Origin: Paraburkholderia acidisoli
GTDB lineage: Bacteria; Pseudomonadota; Gammaproteobacteria; Burkholderiales; Burkholderiaceae
NCBI RefSeq assembly: GCF_009789675.1
Contig: NZ_CP046916.1
Span: 372,001-436,000, forward strand
Length of the DNA: 64,000 nucleotides
Direction of reading: 5' to 3'
Of the stretch, positions 25,077-32,948 are shown piece after piece (the stretch's first letter is position 1; each line of letters begins with the position of its first letter). Position numbers and translations under genes: made by a program. A model generated the notes under the pieces. It did not search any database. It was given only the letters and a program-made list of their open reading frames with translations, and was not told the origin of the DNA.

Positions 25077-25485
25077 CTCGCCGCGCGTGGCGAGTCCGGC
25101 GCGCCGAGTCCGACTTCCACCGCAAAACACGCGCTTCTCCACTTCCATTCCATGCCGGCTGCTTGAATTTCGCGAGCGGGCACGCGGCATGCTGTGCGTC
25201 CCGTCGACCAGCGGCCGCGAGACGCGAAACCCGCGCGCACAACCGCTGACAAAGACACTTTGATTCGATCGGGCGCGGTAACGAAGCCCGGTCGAAATCG
25301 ACAGACGGGGCGATTCCCAAAAGAGAAGATTGCGTCATCGGCAAGGCGCGCTCGCGATTCCCGCTGAGCGCCCGCGGCAATGACCGCAGTCACGAGCACA
25401 GTTACGGGGTATCAGACCGGCAACCTTTGCGTTTGTAATGCCCACTGCACGATTACCAGCGTCGCATGACAACAGGAGCCGAGCC
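25077..25485. other. Intergenic region after the PAS kinase
   Basis: About 409 bases with no credible gene and no terminator that I can identify. The DUF1488-like gene at 25486 presumably has its promoter here. Confidence 0.4.
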
Positions 25486-25776
25486 ATGGAAGCGATCATC
25501 GAGGAAACGATCAGCGAAGAAGCGCCGCGCGTTTTACCGGACAAGAGCGGCGTCGCGTTCTGTATTACGAGCGGCAAGACGTCGGCCGATTGCGTGGTGT
25601 CGATCCGCGCGCTCGAAGACTGGTTCTGGCTGCCGCGCGGCGCCGACACCGCGCGCGTGCTGACCACCTTCAGCGACGGCTACGGCCGGATCCGCGCCGT
25701 GGCCGAGCGGCGCGTCCGCGCATCGTCGGGTCAACACGTGTACCTGAAAACCGACGACTTTCGCAGCCGCGGATAG
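25486..25776 (+). CDS. Small hypothetical protein (DUF1488-like)
   Basis: The 96-residue acidic-then-basic protein contains VAFCITSGKTSADCVVSIRA and LEDWF, followed by a helix ending RRVRASSGQHVYLKTDDF, which resembles the small DUF1488 family common in Burkholderia. The start ATG 25486 follows CAGGAG at 25473-25478. No membrane segment or signal peptide. It stands alone between two kinase genes. The family call is tentative and the function unknown. Confidence 0.6.
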   Translation: MEAIIEETISEEAPRVLPDKSGVAFCITSGKTSADCVVSIRALEDWFWLPRGADTARVLTTFSDGYGRIRAVAERRVRASSGQHVYLKTDDFRSRG

Positions 25777-25917
25777 CCCGGAAGAACGCCAGGCGGCATC
25801 GCTCGCGAAGCACATCGCCGCCGTGTCGCGCTCGCGCAAGGAAGCGCGAATCCGGCCTCGCGCGCGCTCGAATTCGCGCAAAGCGCGCCACAGCGGCCGC
25901 GCCGCGCTCTGACGACG

Positions 25918-27630
25918 CTACGAACCGGCGCGCGGCGCGCGAAGGGCGCGGCCGGCCGAGGCGAGCAGGGCGCCGAGCCGGTCCATGTCGACGGGTTTGG
26001 CCAGATGCGCGTCGAACCCGGCATCGAGCGCGGCTTGCCGCTCGCCTTCGGAGACGCGCCCGCTCAGGGCGATCAGCGTCACGCGAGCGCGCTCGGGATG
26101 CGCGTGCAGGCGCCGCGCGAGTTCCAGCCCGTCCATGCCCGGCATGTCCAGATCGACAAGCGCCAGGTCCGGCGTCCAGCCCGCGAGCAGTTCGAGGGCA
26201 TGCGCGCCGCTTTCCGCCGTTTTGACGTGATGCCCGTCCATGTCGAGCAACGCGGCGAGCGCAACGCGCGCGTCCTCGCTGTCGTCGACGATGAGAACGT
26301 GGCTGGCCGGCACCGGCGCGCGTTCGGCTGCGCCGCGTTGCGCTTCGCCCGCAAGCGGCGGCGGCCGCAGCGGCAGCGACAACGCGGCCACCGTGCCACG
26401 GCCGATGCCTTCGCTGCTGAGCGTCAACGTGCCGTCGTGGAGCTGGGCCAGTTTGCGCGAGATGCCGAGCCCGATGCCGAGGCCGCCTTCCTGATGCGCA
26501 CGGCCGCCCGCGAACTGCGAGAACGGTTCGAACACGCGCGGCAGCGAGTCGCTGTCGATACCGATGCCGTTGTCGCGAACGACGACTTCGAGGCGCGGGC
26601 CCTGCGGGTCTTCCCGGCGCGCGACGGACAACGCGATGGTGCCGCCGTCGGGCGTATAGCGCGCGGCGTTGGACAGCAGGTTCGACACGATCTGCACGAG
26701 CCGAACCGGATCGCCCGCAAAACGCATGGCGTCGATCGGACCGACTTCGAGCGCATGACGGTGCGCGCTCATGTGTTCGCGAACCGAGGCGAGCGCGTCC
26801 GATATCACGTCGTCCAGCCGGACTTCCGCAATGTTCAGCGTGAGTTTGTCGTGGTCGAGGCGGGCGGCGTCCTGAAGCTCGTCCATCAGCCGCTTCAGAT
26901 GTTGCACCTGCCGTTGCGCGATGTTCAGCAGTTGCCGCTGCGCGGTTTGCGCGCCGGTCAACCGGCTCAGGCCTTCGAGCGAATTTTCCAGCGGGCCGAG
27001 CGGATTGCGGAACTCATGCGCGAGCACGGCGATGACTTCCGAGTAGTGGCGGGTTTCCTGGCGGCTCGTTTCGCGCGCGCTGGCCATTTCGAGCGAGGCT
27101 CCGGCGACCTGCGCCAGATCCAGCAGAATGCGCTCGTCCTCCGGGCCGAAACGGCAGGTGTCGCTCACGGAGGCGACCCATAGCGCGCCCACCTTGATCC
27201 CTTCGCGGACAACCGGAACGATGAGCGCTTCCTGCACGCCTTCGCAGGGAACGGCGAGTGCGGGGAAGTCGCGCAACAATGCGGTGAACAGTAGGGGTTG
27301 AGCGGCTTCGAGCGTGGCGGCGCACGGGCAGTCGGCGGCGGGGATGGTCTGCCCTTGCAATGCCGCGAAGCAGCCCGCCACCGCGTGCCAGCGAAAGCAA
27401 GGTTCGCCGTTGATCCGTTCGGGCAGGCTGACACCGGCAGCGCCGGCATGGCATAAACGCAGGGCAGCCTGGGCGACGCCGGCGATCAGGTTCTCGCGCG
27501 ACTCGGGCTGCAAGCGGGCGAGGTCCAGCAGCGTTCGCGATTGCTCCCGCCAATCCGGTTCGCGCGCGGCACGCGAACGGATATCGCCCAGCGAGTCATT
27601 GCTGAATTCGACCACGGAAGCCCGCCGCAA
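25918..27630 (-). CDS. Hybrid sensor histidine kinase / response regulator (GAF-HisKA-HATPase-REC)
   Basis: The product of about 570 residues has a GAF-like sensor region (about 40-190, with CFRWHAVAG and VREGIKVGALWVAS), a HisKA domain with His205 in LAHEFRNPLG, a HATPase domain (NLLSNAARYTPDGG, DNGIGI, GGLGIGLGISRKL), and a C-terminal receiver with Asp in ALVDLDMPGMDG and Lys in HLAKPVDMDR. It is cytoplasmic and can pass phosphate internally. The start is unsure: the frame opens at TTG 27630 without a ribosome site, and GTG 27615 is an alternative. It is divergent from the receiver at 27766. Confidence 0.86.
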   Translation of the reverse strand: MRRASVVEFSNDSLGDIRSRAAREPDWREQSRTLLDLARLQPESRENLIAGVAQAALRLCHAGAAGVSLPERINGEPCFRWHAVAGCFAALQGQTIPAADCPCAATLEAAQPLLFTALLRDFPALAVPCEGVQEALIVPVVREGIKVGALWVASVSDTCRFGPEDERILLDLAQVAGASLEMASARETSRQETRHYSEVIAVLAHEFRNPLGPLENSLEGLSRLTGAQTAQRQLLNIAQRQVQHLKRLMDELQDAARLDHDKLTLNIAEVRLDDVISDALASVREHMSAHRHALEVGPIDAMRFAGDPVRLVQIVSNLLSNAARYTPDGGTIALSVARREDPQGPRLEVVVRDNGIGIDSDSLPRVFEPFSQFAGGRAHQEGGLGIGLGISRKLAQLHDGTLTLSSEGIGRGTVAALSLPLRPPPLAGEAQRGAAERAPVPASHVLIVDDSEDARVALAALLDMDGHHVKTAESGAHALELLAGWTPDLALVDLDMPGMDGLELARRLHAHPERARVTLIALSGRVSEGERQAALDAGFDAHLAKPVDMDRLGALLASAGRALRAPRAGS

Positions 27631-27765
27631 CGAAGGATAGACAGAGAAGCAGCCCGCATGGCGTCAAGCGCCGCAACGCTGCAGGATGAAGAAGAAACGT
27701 GGAAGATCGTGCTCTGGCAGAGCAATTGCTCTCACGCGTGACCCTATTAACGCCATCCCAACATC

Positions 27766-28170
27766 ATGACACGAATATTAGTCGTTGACGACGATTCCAG
27801 TACCTTGGCCGCGCTCGCTTCCGCGCTGGCGATGTGGTTCGAAGTCGTGACCGCCTCGGACGGCATGGCCGCCTGGACGCTGTTGCACGACACGGCGGTG
27901 GACGGTGTGATCGCCGACCTGCGCATGCCCGGCATGTCGGGCGGAACCTTGTGCGAAAAGATTCGCGACGCGCCGGGGTTGTCGGCGTTACCGGTCATTC
28001 TCGTCTCCGGCGAATACAGTCCGCCGGCGTTCGTGCGCTACGACCGCTACTTCAAGAAGCCGGTGGACGTGGCGCAACTGGCGGAAGCCGTGCAACGCCT
28101 GCTGCATGCGAGACCCATTCGTGCGATGTCCACGCAGTCGCGCGGCGGCAGCGATCCGATGCCGGGGTAA
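27766..28170 (+). CDS. Stand-alone response regulator receiver
   Basis: The 134-residue single-domain receiver has VVDDDSSTLAAL, phospho-acceptor Asp51 in VIADLRMPGMSGG, Ser in LVSGEYSPP and Lys in YFKKPVD. A 25-residue polar tail follows the domain. It is divergent from the hybrid kinase at 25918-27630 with 135 bp between, making a pair likely. It is the third free receiver in this 7-kb stretch. Confidence 0.9.
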   Translation: MTRILVVDDDSSTLAALASALAMWFEVVTASDGMAAWTLLHDTAVDGVIADLRMPGMSGGTLCEKIRDAPGLSALPVILVSGEYSPPAFVRYDRYFKKPVDVAQLAEAVQRLLHARPIRAMSTQSRGGSDPMPG

Positions 28171-28193
28171 CGACCGGCCGGGTCGCGGTGACG

Positions 28194-28616
28194 CTAGTCG
28201 AGCGCGTTGATGCTGCGCTGCAAGTGGGTTTCGCCTTCATCGATCAGGTCGGCGGCGGTTTCCAGCACCTCGGCGGCCCTGAACAACAATTGCTCGCGCC
28301 ACTCGTCGTCGTCGCTCGAAGGCGATGGCGCGGCGAGGCTCTCGAAAAGCGAGTTGGCCGTTTCGAGGAAGAGCCCGCTTTGCCGATGACACTGAACGGC
28401 CGCCGCCGCTTCGTCCTTCGCGTCTTGCAACGCGTGCGAAGCGTGAGAAGTCGCGTCGGGTTCTTGCGGCGATGTTGCCGATGTTGCCGATGTTGCCGAT
28501 GCTGTTGAGCCTGGCGCCGCGAGCCGGTCGACGCGCGACTGACCTTGCGACGCAAGACGTTGCGCTCGCTGCTGGAGACTCGCATGGTGCTCGCGCAGTT
28601 CGGTTTCACTCTGCAT
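28194..28616 (-). CDS. Hypothetical helical protein with SAT repeats
   Basis: The 140-residue hydrophilic protein has predicted helices in its first and last thirds and a central low-complexity segment TASATSATSATSPQEP made by a 9-bp tandem DNA repeat (GATGTTGCC on the plus strand, 28471-28506). The Glu/Ala/Leu-rich ends could form a coiled coil. I do not recognise a family. It is transcribed convergently with the receiver at 27766, leaving 23 bp between the stop codons. The start ATG at 28616 is the first with a plausible N terminus; the frame stays open further upstream. Confidence 0.55.
   Translation of the reverse strand: MQSETELREHHASLQQRAQRLASQGQSRVDRLAAPGSTASATSATSATSPQEPDATSHASHALQDAKDEAAAAVQCHRQSGLFLETANSLFESLAAPSPSSDDDEWREQLLFRAAEVLETAADLIDEGETHLQRSINALD
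28471..28506. repeat. 9-bp tandem repeat inside a coding region
   Basis: GATGTTGCC occurs three times in a row (28471-28497) with a degenerate fourth copy GATGCTGTT. It encodes the SAT tripeptide repeat of the helical protein on the minus strand, and copy-number change would keep the frame. Confidence 0.75.
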
Positions 28617-28862
28617 GGGGTGGCCTGGCGGTTGTCGGTTCAAAGGACGCCATTCTAAGGCAGCCGCTCGAGCGAACCGGACGTCGTCGCGATCGAGCCG
28701 GGCCGGTATCGAAGCGCGGCATGGGCGATCCGCCAACTCGGATAGACTGTGCCAAGCCACGACCGGCAACGCAATCGCGTGCGCGCTCGACGTTCGCCAT
28801 GAAGGTGCGAACGCAACGATTGCGCCGGCGTCTTGATCGAACGTTCCTTGAAAGGCCACGCC

Positions 28863-29300
28863 ATGACCACCGTAACGTTGCTGACCGATGACGAACTCTC
28901 GCCTGCCGCGAAGGCCGTGTTCGACGACATTCGCGCGACCCGAAACTCCGATTTCGTGAACAACTTCTGGCGAGCGCTGGCCCACGATCCGAAGACGCTC
29001 AAGCGCACCTGGGAAAGCATCAAGGAAGTCATGGCGCCCGGCGCGCTGGATCCCAAGACGAAGGAAATGCTCTACGTCGCGGTGTCGATCGCGCACGGTT
29101 GCGCGTATTGCATTCACTCGCATACGGCCGGCGCGCGCGCCAAGGGCATGACCGACGAGGAGTACGCCGAGATGGTCGCGATCGTCGGGATGGCTTCGGA
29201 AACCAACCGCCTCGTGACCGCGCTGGGCGTGCCGACCGACGAAGCGTTTCTCGTCGGATCGCCCGAAGGGTCGGGTGCGGCAAAGGGGCGTCCTGATTAA
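28863..29300 (+). CDS. Carboxymuconolactone decarboxylase / AhpD-like protein
   Basis: The 145-residue protein has an AhpD-like core: LDPKTKEMLYVAVSIAHGCAYCIHSH with Cys80 and Cys83 in CxxC and His85-His87 downstream, as in peroxidase-type members that use the cysteine pair for thiol redox chemistry. A decarboxylase role is less likely because true PcaC enzymes lack the CxxC pair. ATG 28863 follows GAAAGG. It is a soluble protein that stands alone, divergent from the helical protein. Confidence 0.86.
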   Translation: MTTVTLLTDDELSPAAKAVFDDIRATRNSDFVNNFWRALAHDPKTLKRTWESIKEVMAPGALDPKTKEMLYVAVSIAHGCAYCIHSHTAGARAKGMTDEEYAEMVAIVGMASETNRLVTALGVPTDEAFLVGSPEGSGAAKGRPD

Positions 29301-29439
29301 CGCGCGCAGCGGTGGCGCTGCGCCGGGACACCGAAAGGCGTGTTCCAGCAGCGTTCCTCGCTGTGAAATCGGGACAGCCGGGCGCGCGGCGCGCGATGTT
29401 CGCCTGGATGTTCGCCTGGTTCCTGCCCAGGATCGCCCC

Positions 29440-29991
29440 TCAAGCCCGCTGCGCCAATCGTTGTTGCCGCGGATACCACCCCGTGAACTTCATCGCCGCA
29501 TACAGGGCCACGACCGTGATCGCGATACCGGCCGAGTGCGGCACCGCAGTCACGTAGGTCATCAGCAGATCGGCGGCGACCATCGCGGCGAACGCGAGCG
29601 CCCACGCGCCGGTGATCGTGTAGTTCGTGCGCAGGAAGGCGGGCGCGCTCCACACTTCGCGCGCCACTTTTTCGCGCGCGTATTGCAGCGTGAACGGCTG
29701 GCGCAAAGCGATGGACGCCAGCACGATCAACAGCAGCCCCGCGTCGACACGCAGGCGCACCGCCGCGACCGACCACGACGCGCCGTACAGCACCGCATAC
29801 ACGGCCAGGCCGCCGAACAGCAGGAAGGTGCCGATCTCCAGGATTTTGGTCTGGCGCTCGCGCGAGACGAGATCGCGCACCAGCAGCGCCGCCGACACCA
29901 GCGCGCCCGCCGTTAGTCCCACGGAAACGCCAAGCACGCGCTCGAGCACGACGAACGCAATAAAGGGGGCAAACGCCAGCAGCAGGTTCAT
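29440..29991 (-). CDS. Integral membrane protein, septation protein A-like
   Basis: The 183-residue protein has about five or six hydrophobic segments, starting MNLLLAFAPFIAFVVLERV and containing a central RQPFTLQYAREKV segment followed by NYTITGAWALAFAAM. The RQPFTLQYA stretch and overall size recall membrane proteins loosely related to intracellular septation protein A, without clear identity. The start 29991 is preceded on the minus strand by GAGGT. It is divergent from the TetR gene at 30110, and a strong palindrome lies just upstream, so it is the likely TetR target. Function unknown. Confidence 0.65.
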   Translation of the reverse strand: MNLLLAFAPFIAFVVLERVLGVSVGLTAGALVSAALLVRDLVSRERQTKILEIGTFLLFGGLAVYAVLYGASWSVAAVRLRVDAGLLLIVLASIALRQPFTLQYAREKVAREVWSAPAFLRTNYTITGAWALAFAAMVAADLLMTYVTAVPHSAGIAITVVALYAAMKFTGWYPRQQRLAQRA

Positions 29992-30020
29992 GGCTACCTC
30001 GCACGAAATCGGCAATGGTT

Positions 30021-30089
30021 AATGTGTCCAGTGGAAACATTTTGACTTCACCGATGCCTTGCGTCAACATATCTTTGCACTGGAAACAT
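30021..30089. promoter_or_regulatory. TetR operator region
   Basis: AATGTGTCCA-G-TGGAAACATT (30021-30041) is a 21-bp palindrome with one mismatched pair. The right arm TGGAAACAT recurs at 30081-30089. Both lie in the 118-bp gap between the divergent membrane protein and TetR genes, as expected for a local TetR repressor. Confidence 0.65.
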
Positions 30090-30109
30090 CTGAAGAAAAC
30101 GACCACGAC

Positions 30110-30799
30110 ATGACCGCAACCGCAGCGAAACGCAAGACAGGCAAGCCTTCGGGCCCGGCAAAACAGGACGCCGCCGAGGGCCGGCCGTATCACCACGGGG
30201 CGCTGCGCGAGGCCTTGCTCGCGGCGGCGGAAACGGTGTTGCGCCGTGACGGGCTGCGCGGTCTCACGTTGCGCGCGATCTCGCGCGAGGTCGGGGTTTC
30301 GCACACCGCGCCGCAGCGGCATTTCGTCGATACCGCGGGCGTGCTCAGCGAACTCGCTGCCATTGGGCACGACCGGCTGGCGGCCTCGATGGCCGCGCAT
30401 TCGCAGGGGCTCACCGTGGAGATGGAGCGTCGCCGTGGGATCGCGCGCGGCTATGTGAGCTTCGCGGTCGAGCAACCCGACCTGTTTCGCCTGATGTCGC
30501 GCAACGAATTACTCGACCCGTCGAACGAGGCGCTCGCCGGTGCGCGGCGCCGGTCGATCCGGATGCTGGCGGGCACGATCGGGCAGCACGGCGAGCTCGA
30601 GCGCGCGGTCGAGGGTATCGGCAATGCGCAGGCCGTTGAAATGACGGCCGGTTGGGCCTACGTGCACGGACTCGCGACCTTGTTGATCGACGGGAGACTC
30701 AACACGGTCGCGCGCATGGCCGAGGGTATCGACGACGCCGCGGCGCTGGTCGCCGCCACGATCGAGCGGATGCGCCTGCGCTTCGACGAGGCGGATTGA
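30110..30799 (+). CDS. TetR/AcrR-family transcriptional regulator
   Basis: The 229-residue protein has a basic N-terminal tail, then a TetR helix-turn-helix (GLRGLTLRAISREVGVSHTAPQ, about residues 45-70, split here as GLTLRAISREVGVSHTAPQR) and an all-helical ligand domain with the WHG-type traits GWAYVHGLATLLIDG. I start at ATG 30110; the frame is open to 30059 but that would include an improbable leader across the operator. It is divergent from the membrane protein and probably represses it and itself. Confidence 0.86.
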   Translation: MTATAAKRKTGKPSGPAKQDAAEGRPYHHGALREALLAAAETVLRRDGLRGLTLRAISREVGVSHTAPQRHFVDTAGVLSELAAIGHDRLAASMAAHSQGLTVEMERRRGIARGYVSFAVEQPDLFRLMSRNELLDPSNEALAGARRRSIRMLAGTIGQHGELERAVEGIGNAQAVEMTAGWAYVHGLATLLIDGRLNTVARMAEGIDDAAALVAATIERMRLRFDEAD

Positions 30800-30869
30800 C
30801 GGCGCGACGCCGCCGTCAACGTTGCGCGTGCAGCGAACCGCGCGTGCCGCGCGCGTTGCATTGCGCCGG

Positions 30870-31676
30870 TCAGTAGGCGCCTTGGGGCTTTTCCGTGTTG
30901 TCGACGGGAGCGCTGCGATAAGTCGCGAGCACGTGTTGCGCGGCGGCGCCGAGCAGGGCGACGTCGGTGCCGATCGCCACGAAGTTCGCGCCCGCGGCGA
31001 GATACTCGCGCGCGAAGCGCTCGTCGGGGGCGAGCACGCCGGCCGCCTTGCCCGCGCGCCGCGCGATGCCGATGCCGTCGCGAATCGCGGCGCGCACCGG
31101 TTCCGCGCCCGCCTGGCCGAGCAGTCCCATCGACGCGCTGAGGTCGGCGGGCCCGAAGAACACGCCGTCCACGCCATCGACTTCAGCGATTTGCTGGAGA
31201 TTGCGGAGCCCGGTTGTCGTTTCCACCTGAACGAGCACGCAGAGTTCGCCGGCCGCCGCCTGCAGATAGCCGCTCACGTGATTCCAGCGCGTCGCCCGCC
31301 CGAGTGCCGCGCCCACGCCGCGCACGCCGTGCGGCGGATAGCGCGTGGCCGCGACCGCTTCGCGCGCCTGCTCGACCGTGTCGATCATCGGCAGCAAGAG
31401 GGTTTGCGCGCCGATGTCGAGCATCTGCTTGATGATGGCCGTGTCGGCGCGAACGGGGCGCACGACGGCGTGCGAGGCGTAGGGCGCGACCGCCTGCAAT
31501 TGCGCGAGCGTGGTGCGCACGTCGTTCGGAGCGTGTTCGTTGTCGATCAACAGCCAGTCGAAGCCGCGCGCGGCGAGGGCCTCGGTGACGCAGGCGTCGG
31601 CGAACGCGGCCCACAGCCCGAATTGCGGCGCGCCGCTCGCGAGGGCGCGTTTGAAGGGATTGCCGGGAAGATCCAT
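30870..31676 (-). CDS. hpaI: HpcH/HpaI aldolase (4-hydroxy-2-oxoheptanedioate aldolase type)
   Basis: The 268-residue class II pyruvate aldolase has IDNEHAPND (about 44-52), a catalytic Arg region VVRPVRAD, metal-binding Glu in LVQVETTTG and Asp in VFFGPADLSASMG. The family cleaves 4-hydroxy-2-oxo acids to pyruvate (or oxoacid) and an aldehyde, the final step of homoprotocatechuate and related meta-pathways. AAGGA precedes the ATG at 31676. It is divergent from the IclR gene, with a palindrome between, and matches the HpaH- and FAH-type genes encoded from 34330. The gene symbol is by family; relaxed-specificity GarL-like aldolases look similar. Confidence 0.87.
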   Translation of the reverse strand: MDLPGNPFKRALASGAPQFGLWAAFADACVTEALAARGFDWLLIDNEHAPNDVRTTLAQLQAVAPYASHAVVRPVRADTAIIKQMLDIGAQTLLLPMIDTVEQAREAVAATRYPPHGVRGVGAALGRATRWNHVSGYLQAAAGELCVLVQVETTTGLRNLQQIAEVDGVDGVFFGPADLSASMGLLGQAGAEPVRAAIRDGIGIARRAGKAAGVLAPDERFAREYLAAGANFVAIGTDVALLGAAAQHVLATYRSAPVDNTEKPQGAY

Positions 31677-31795
31677 GCTTCGTCCTTGAAAGTGCAGGCG
31701 AGACGACGGGCCGCGCGCGTCGCGGCGCCGTGCGAGCCCGCATTATCCCGCCCGCACGCGTGCCATTCGCGCGCAAGCGGGCAGTCATCCACGCG

Positions 31796-31831
31796 AATGT
31801 CCGCCTGCCGGACATTTTGGCAACCCGGACA
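31796..31831. promoter_or_regulatory. Probable IclR operator between hpaI and iclR-type gene
   Basis: AATGTCCG-CCTGC-CGGACATT (31796-31816) is a perfect 8-bp inverted repeat, followed by a third half-site CCCGGACA near 31825. It lies in the 228-bp gap between the divergent aldolase and IclR genes. Confidence 0.7.
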
Positions 31832-31904
31832 GCTACGGATTCAGAGACCGCATGGGCCGATGCTATTGTCGAAGACCGCCAAACGATGCCGGTCCCTGCT
31901 CGCG

Positions 31905-32753
31905 ATGAACGCCAAATCCCTCAAGAAACCCAGTGCCGACCCCGCCCGCGTGCCGGACCCCGCGAGGCCCGGCGACGACGACGCGGGCGTGCGCGTGATC
32001 TCGCGCGCGTTCGAGGTGCTGCGCATTCTCGCGCTGGGCGGCGAACACGGCATGCGCATCACCGACGTCGTGGCGTACTCGGGGCTGAGCCGCCCGACCG
32101 TGCATCGCATCCTGCAAACGCTGATCGCCGAAGGCGTGGGCGAGCAGGACGCCAGCACGCGTCGCTATCGCGTGGGGCCGGAGATCAGCCTGCTCGGCAT
32201 GAGCCGCCCCGCGCAGTTTCCCGTGCGCGCCGCGGCCGAACCGCATCTGGCGGCGCTCGCGGACGAACTCGGCGACACGACTTTTCTCACGATTCGCGTG
32301 GGTTGGGATTCTGTCGCGATCGACCGCAAGACCGGCTCGTATCCGATCAAGGTGCTGGCGATCGACGTGGGCATGCGCCGCCCGCTCGGCGTTGGCATCG
32401 CGGGCGTCATGCTGCTCGCGGCGCTCACGCCCGAGGAGTCCGACTACATCTGCGCGATGAACGTCGCGCGCCTGCCGCCCGACGGTCCTTCGGTCGAGAC
32501 CATTCGCGCGCGCGTGGCTGCGGCGCGCCACAACGGCTACGCGTATTCGGAGGTTGGCGTGCTGCTCGGCACACGCGCGCTCGCGGTGCCCGTGCTCGAC
32601 GCCGACGGCGCCGTGATTGCCGCGCTCGCCGTTGCCGCGATGGCGGAGCGGCTCGCCGAGCCCGAACTGCCGCGGCTCGTGGCGGCCATGCGCGGCAAGG
32701 CGGCGCTCATCACGAAGCGTCTCGCGGAGATGCAGCGCGCGCGTCAGCGCTGA
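31905..32753 (+). CDS. IclR-family transcriptional regulator
   Basis: The protein of about 282 residues has the IclR winged helix (VISRAFEVLRILALGG, then GLSRPTVHRILQTLIAEG; about 28-90) and the C-terminal effector domain (with RRPLGVGIAGVMLLAAL and GYAYSEVGVLLGTRALAVPV). An in-frame ATG at 31860 is an alternative start; neither has a strong ribosome site. It is divergent from hpaI and upstream of the MFS/FAH/HpaH operon, so it likely controls the whole catabolic island in response to a pathway acid. Confidence 0.87.
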   Translation: MNAKSLKKPSADPARVPDPARPGDDDAGVRVISRAFEVLRILALGGEHGMRITDVVAYSGLSRPTVHRILQTLIAEGVGEQDASTRRYRVGPEISLLGMSRPAQFPVRAAAEPHLAALADELGDTTFLTIRVGWDSVAIDRKTGSYPIKVLAIDVGMRRPLGVGIAGVMLLAALTPEESDYICAMNVARLPPDGPSVETIRARVAAARHNGYAYSEVGVLLGTRALAVPVLDADGAVIAALAVAAMAERLAEPELPRLVAAMRGKAALITKRLAEMQRARQR

Positions 32754-32948
32754 GCGGGAAAACGGGCCGTGGCCACCTCGATGCGGATATGTCCACGCTG
32801 CGGACTTTCTGGGGTGTTTCGGGTGGTTGGCAGGCCATGCCCATGTGAAGATGCGTCGACATTGAGATGACGCAATCGATGCAGGCGCGCCACGCCACGG
32901 TTTGACGGCGAAGCGCGCGACGTGCGAGGGCGTCCCGAGGAGACGCCC

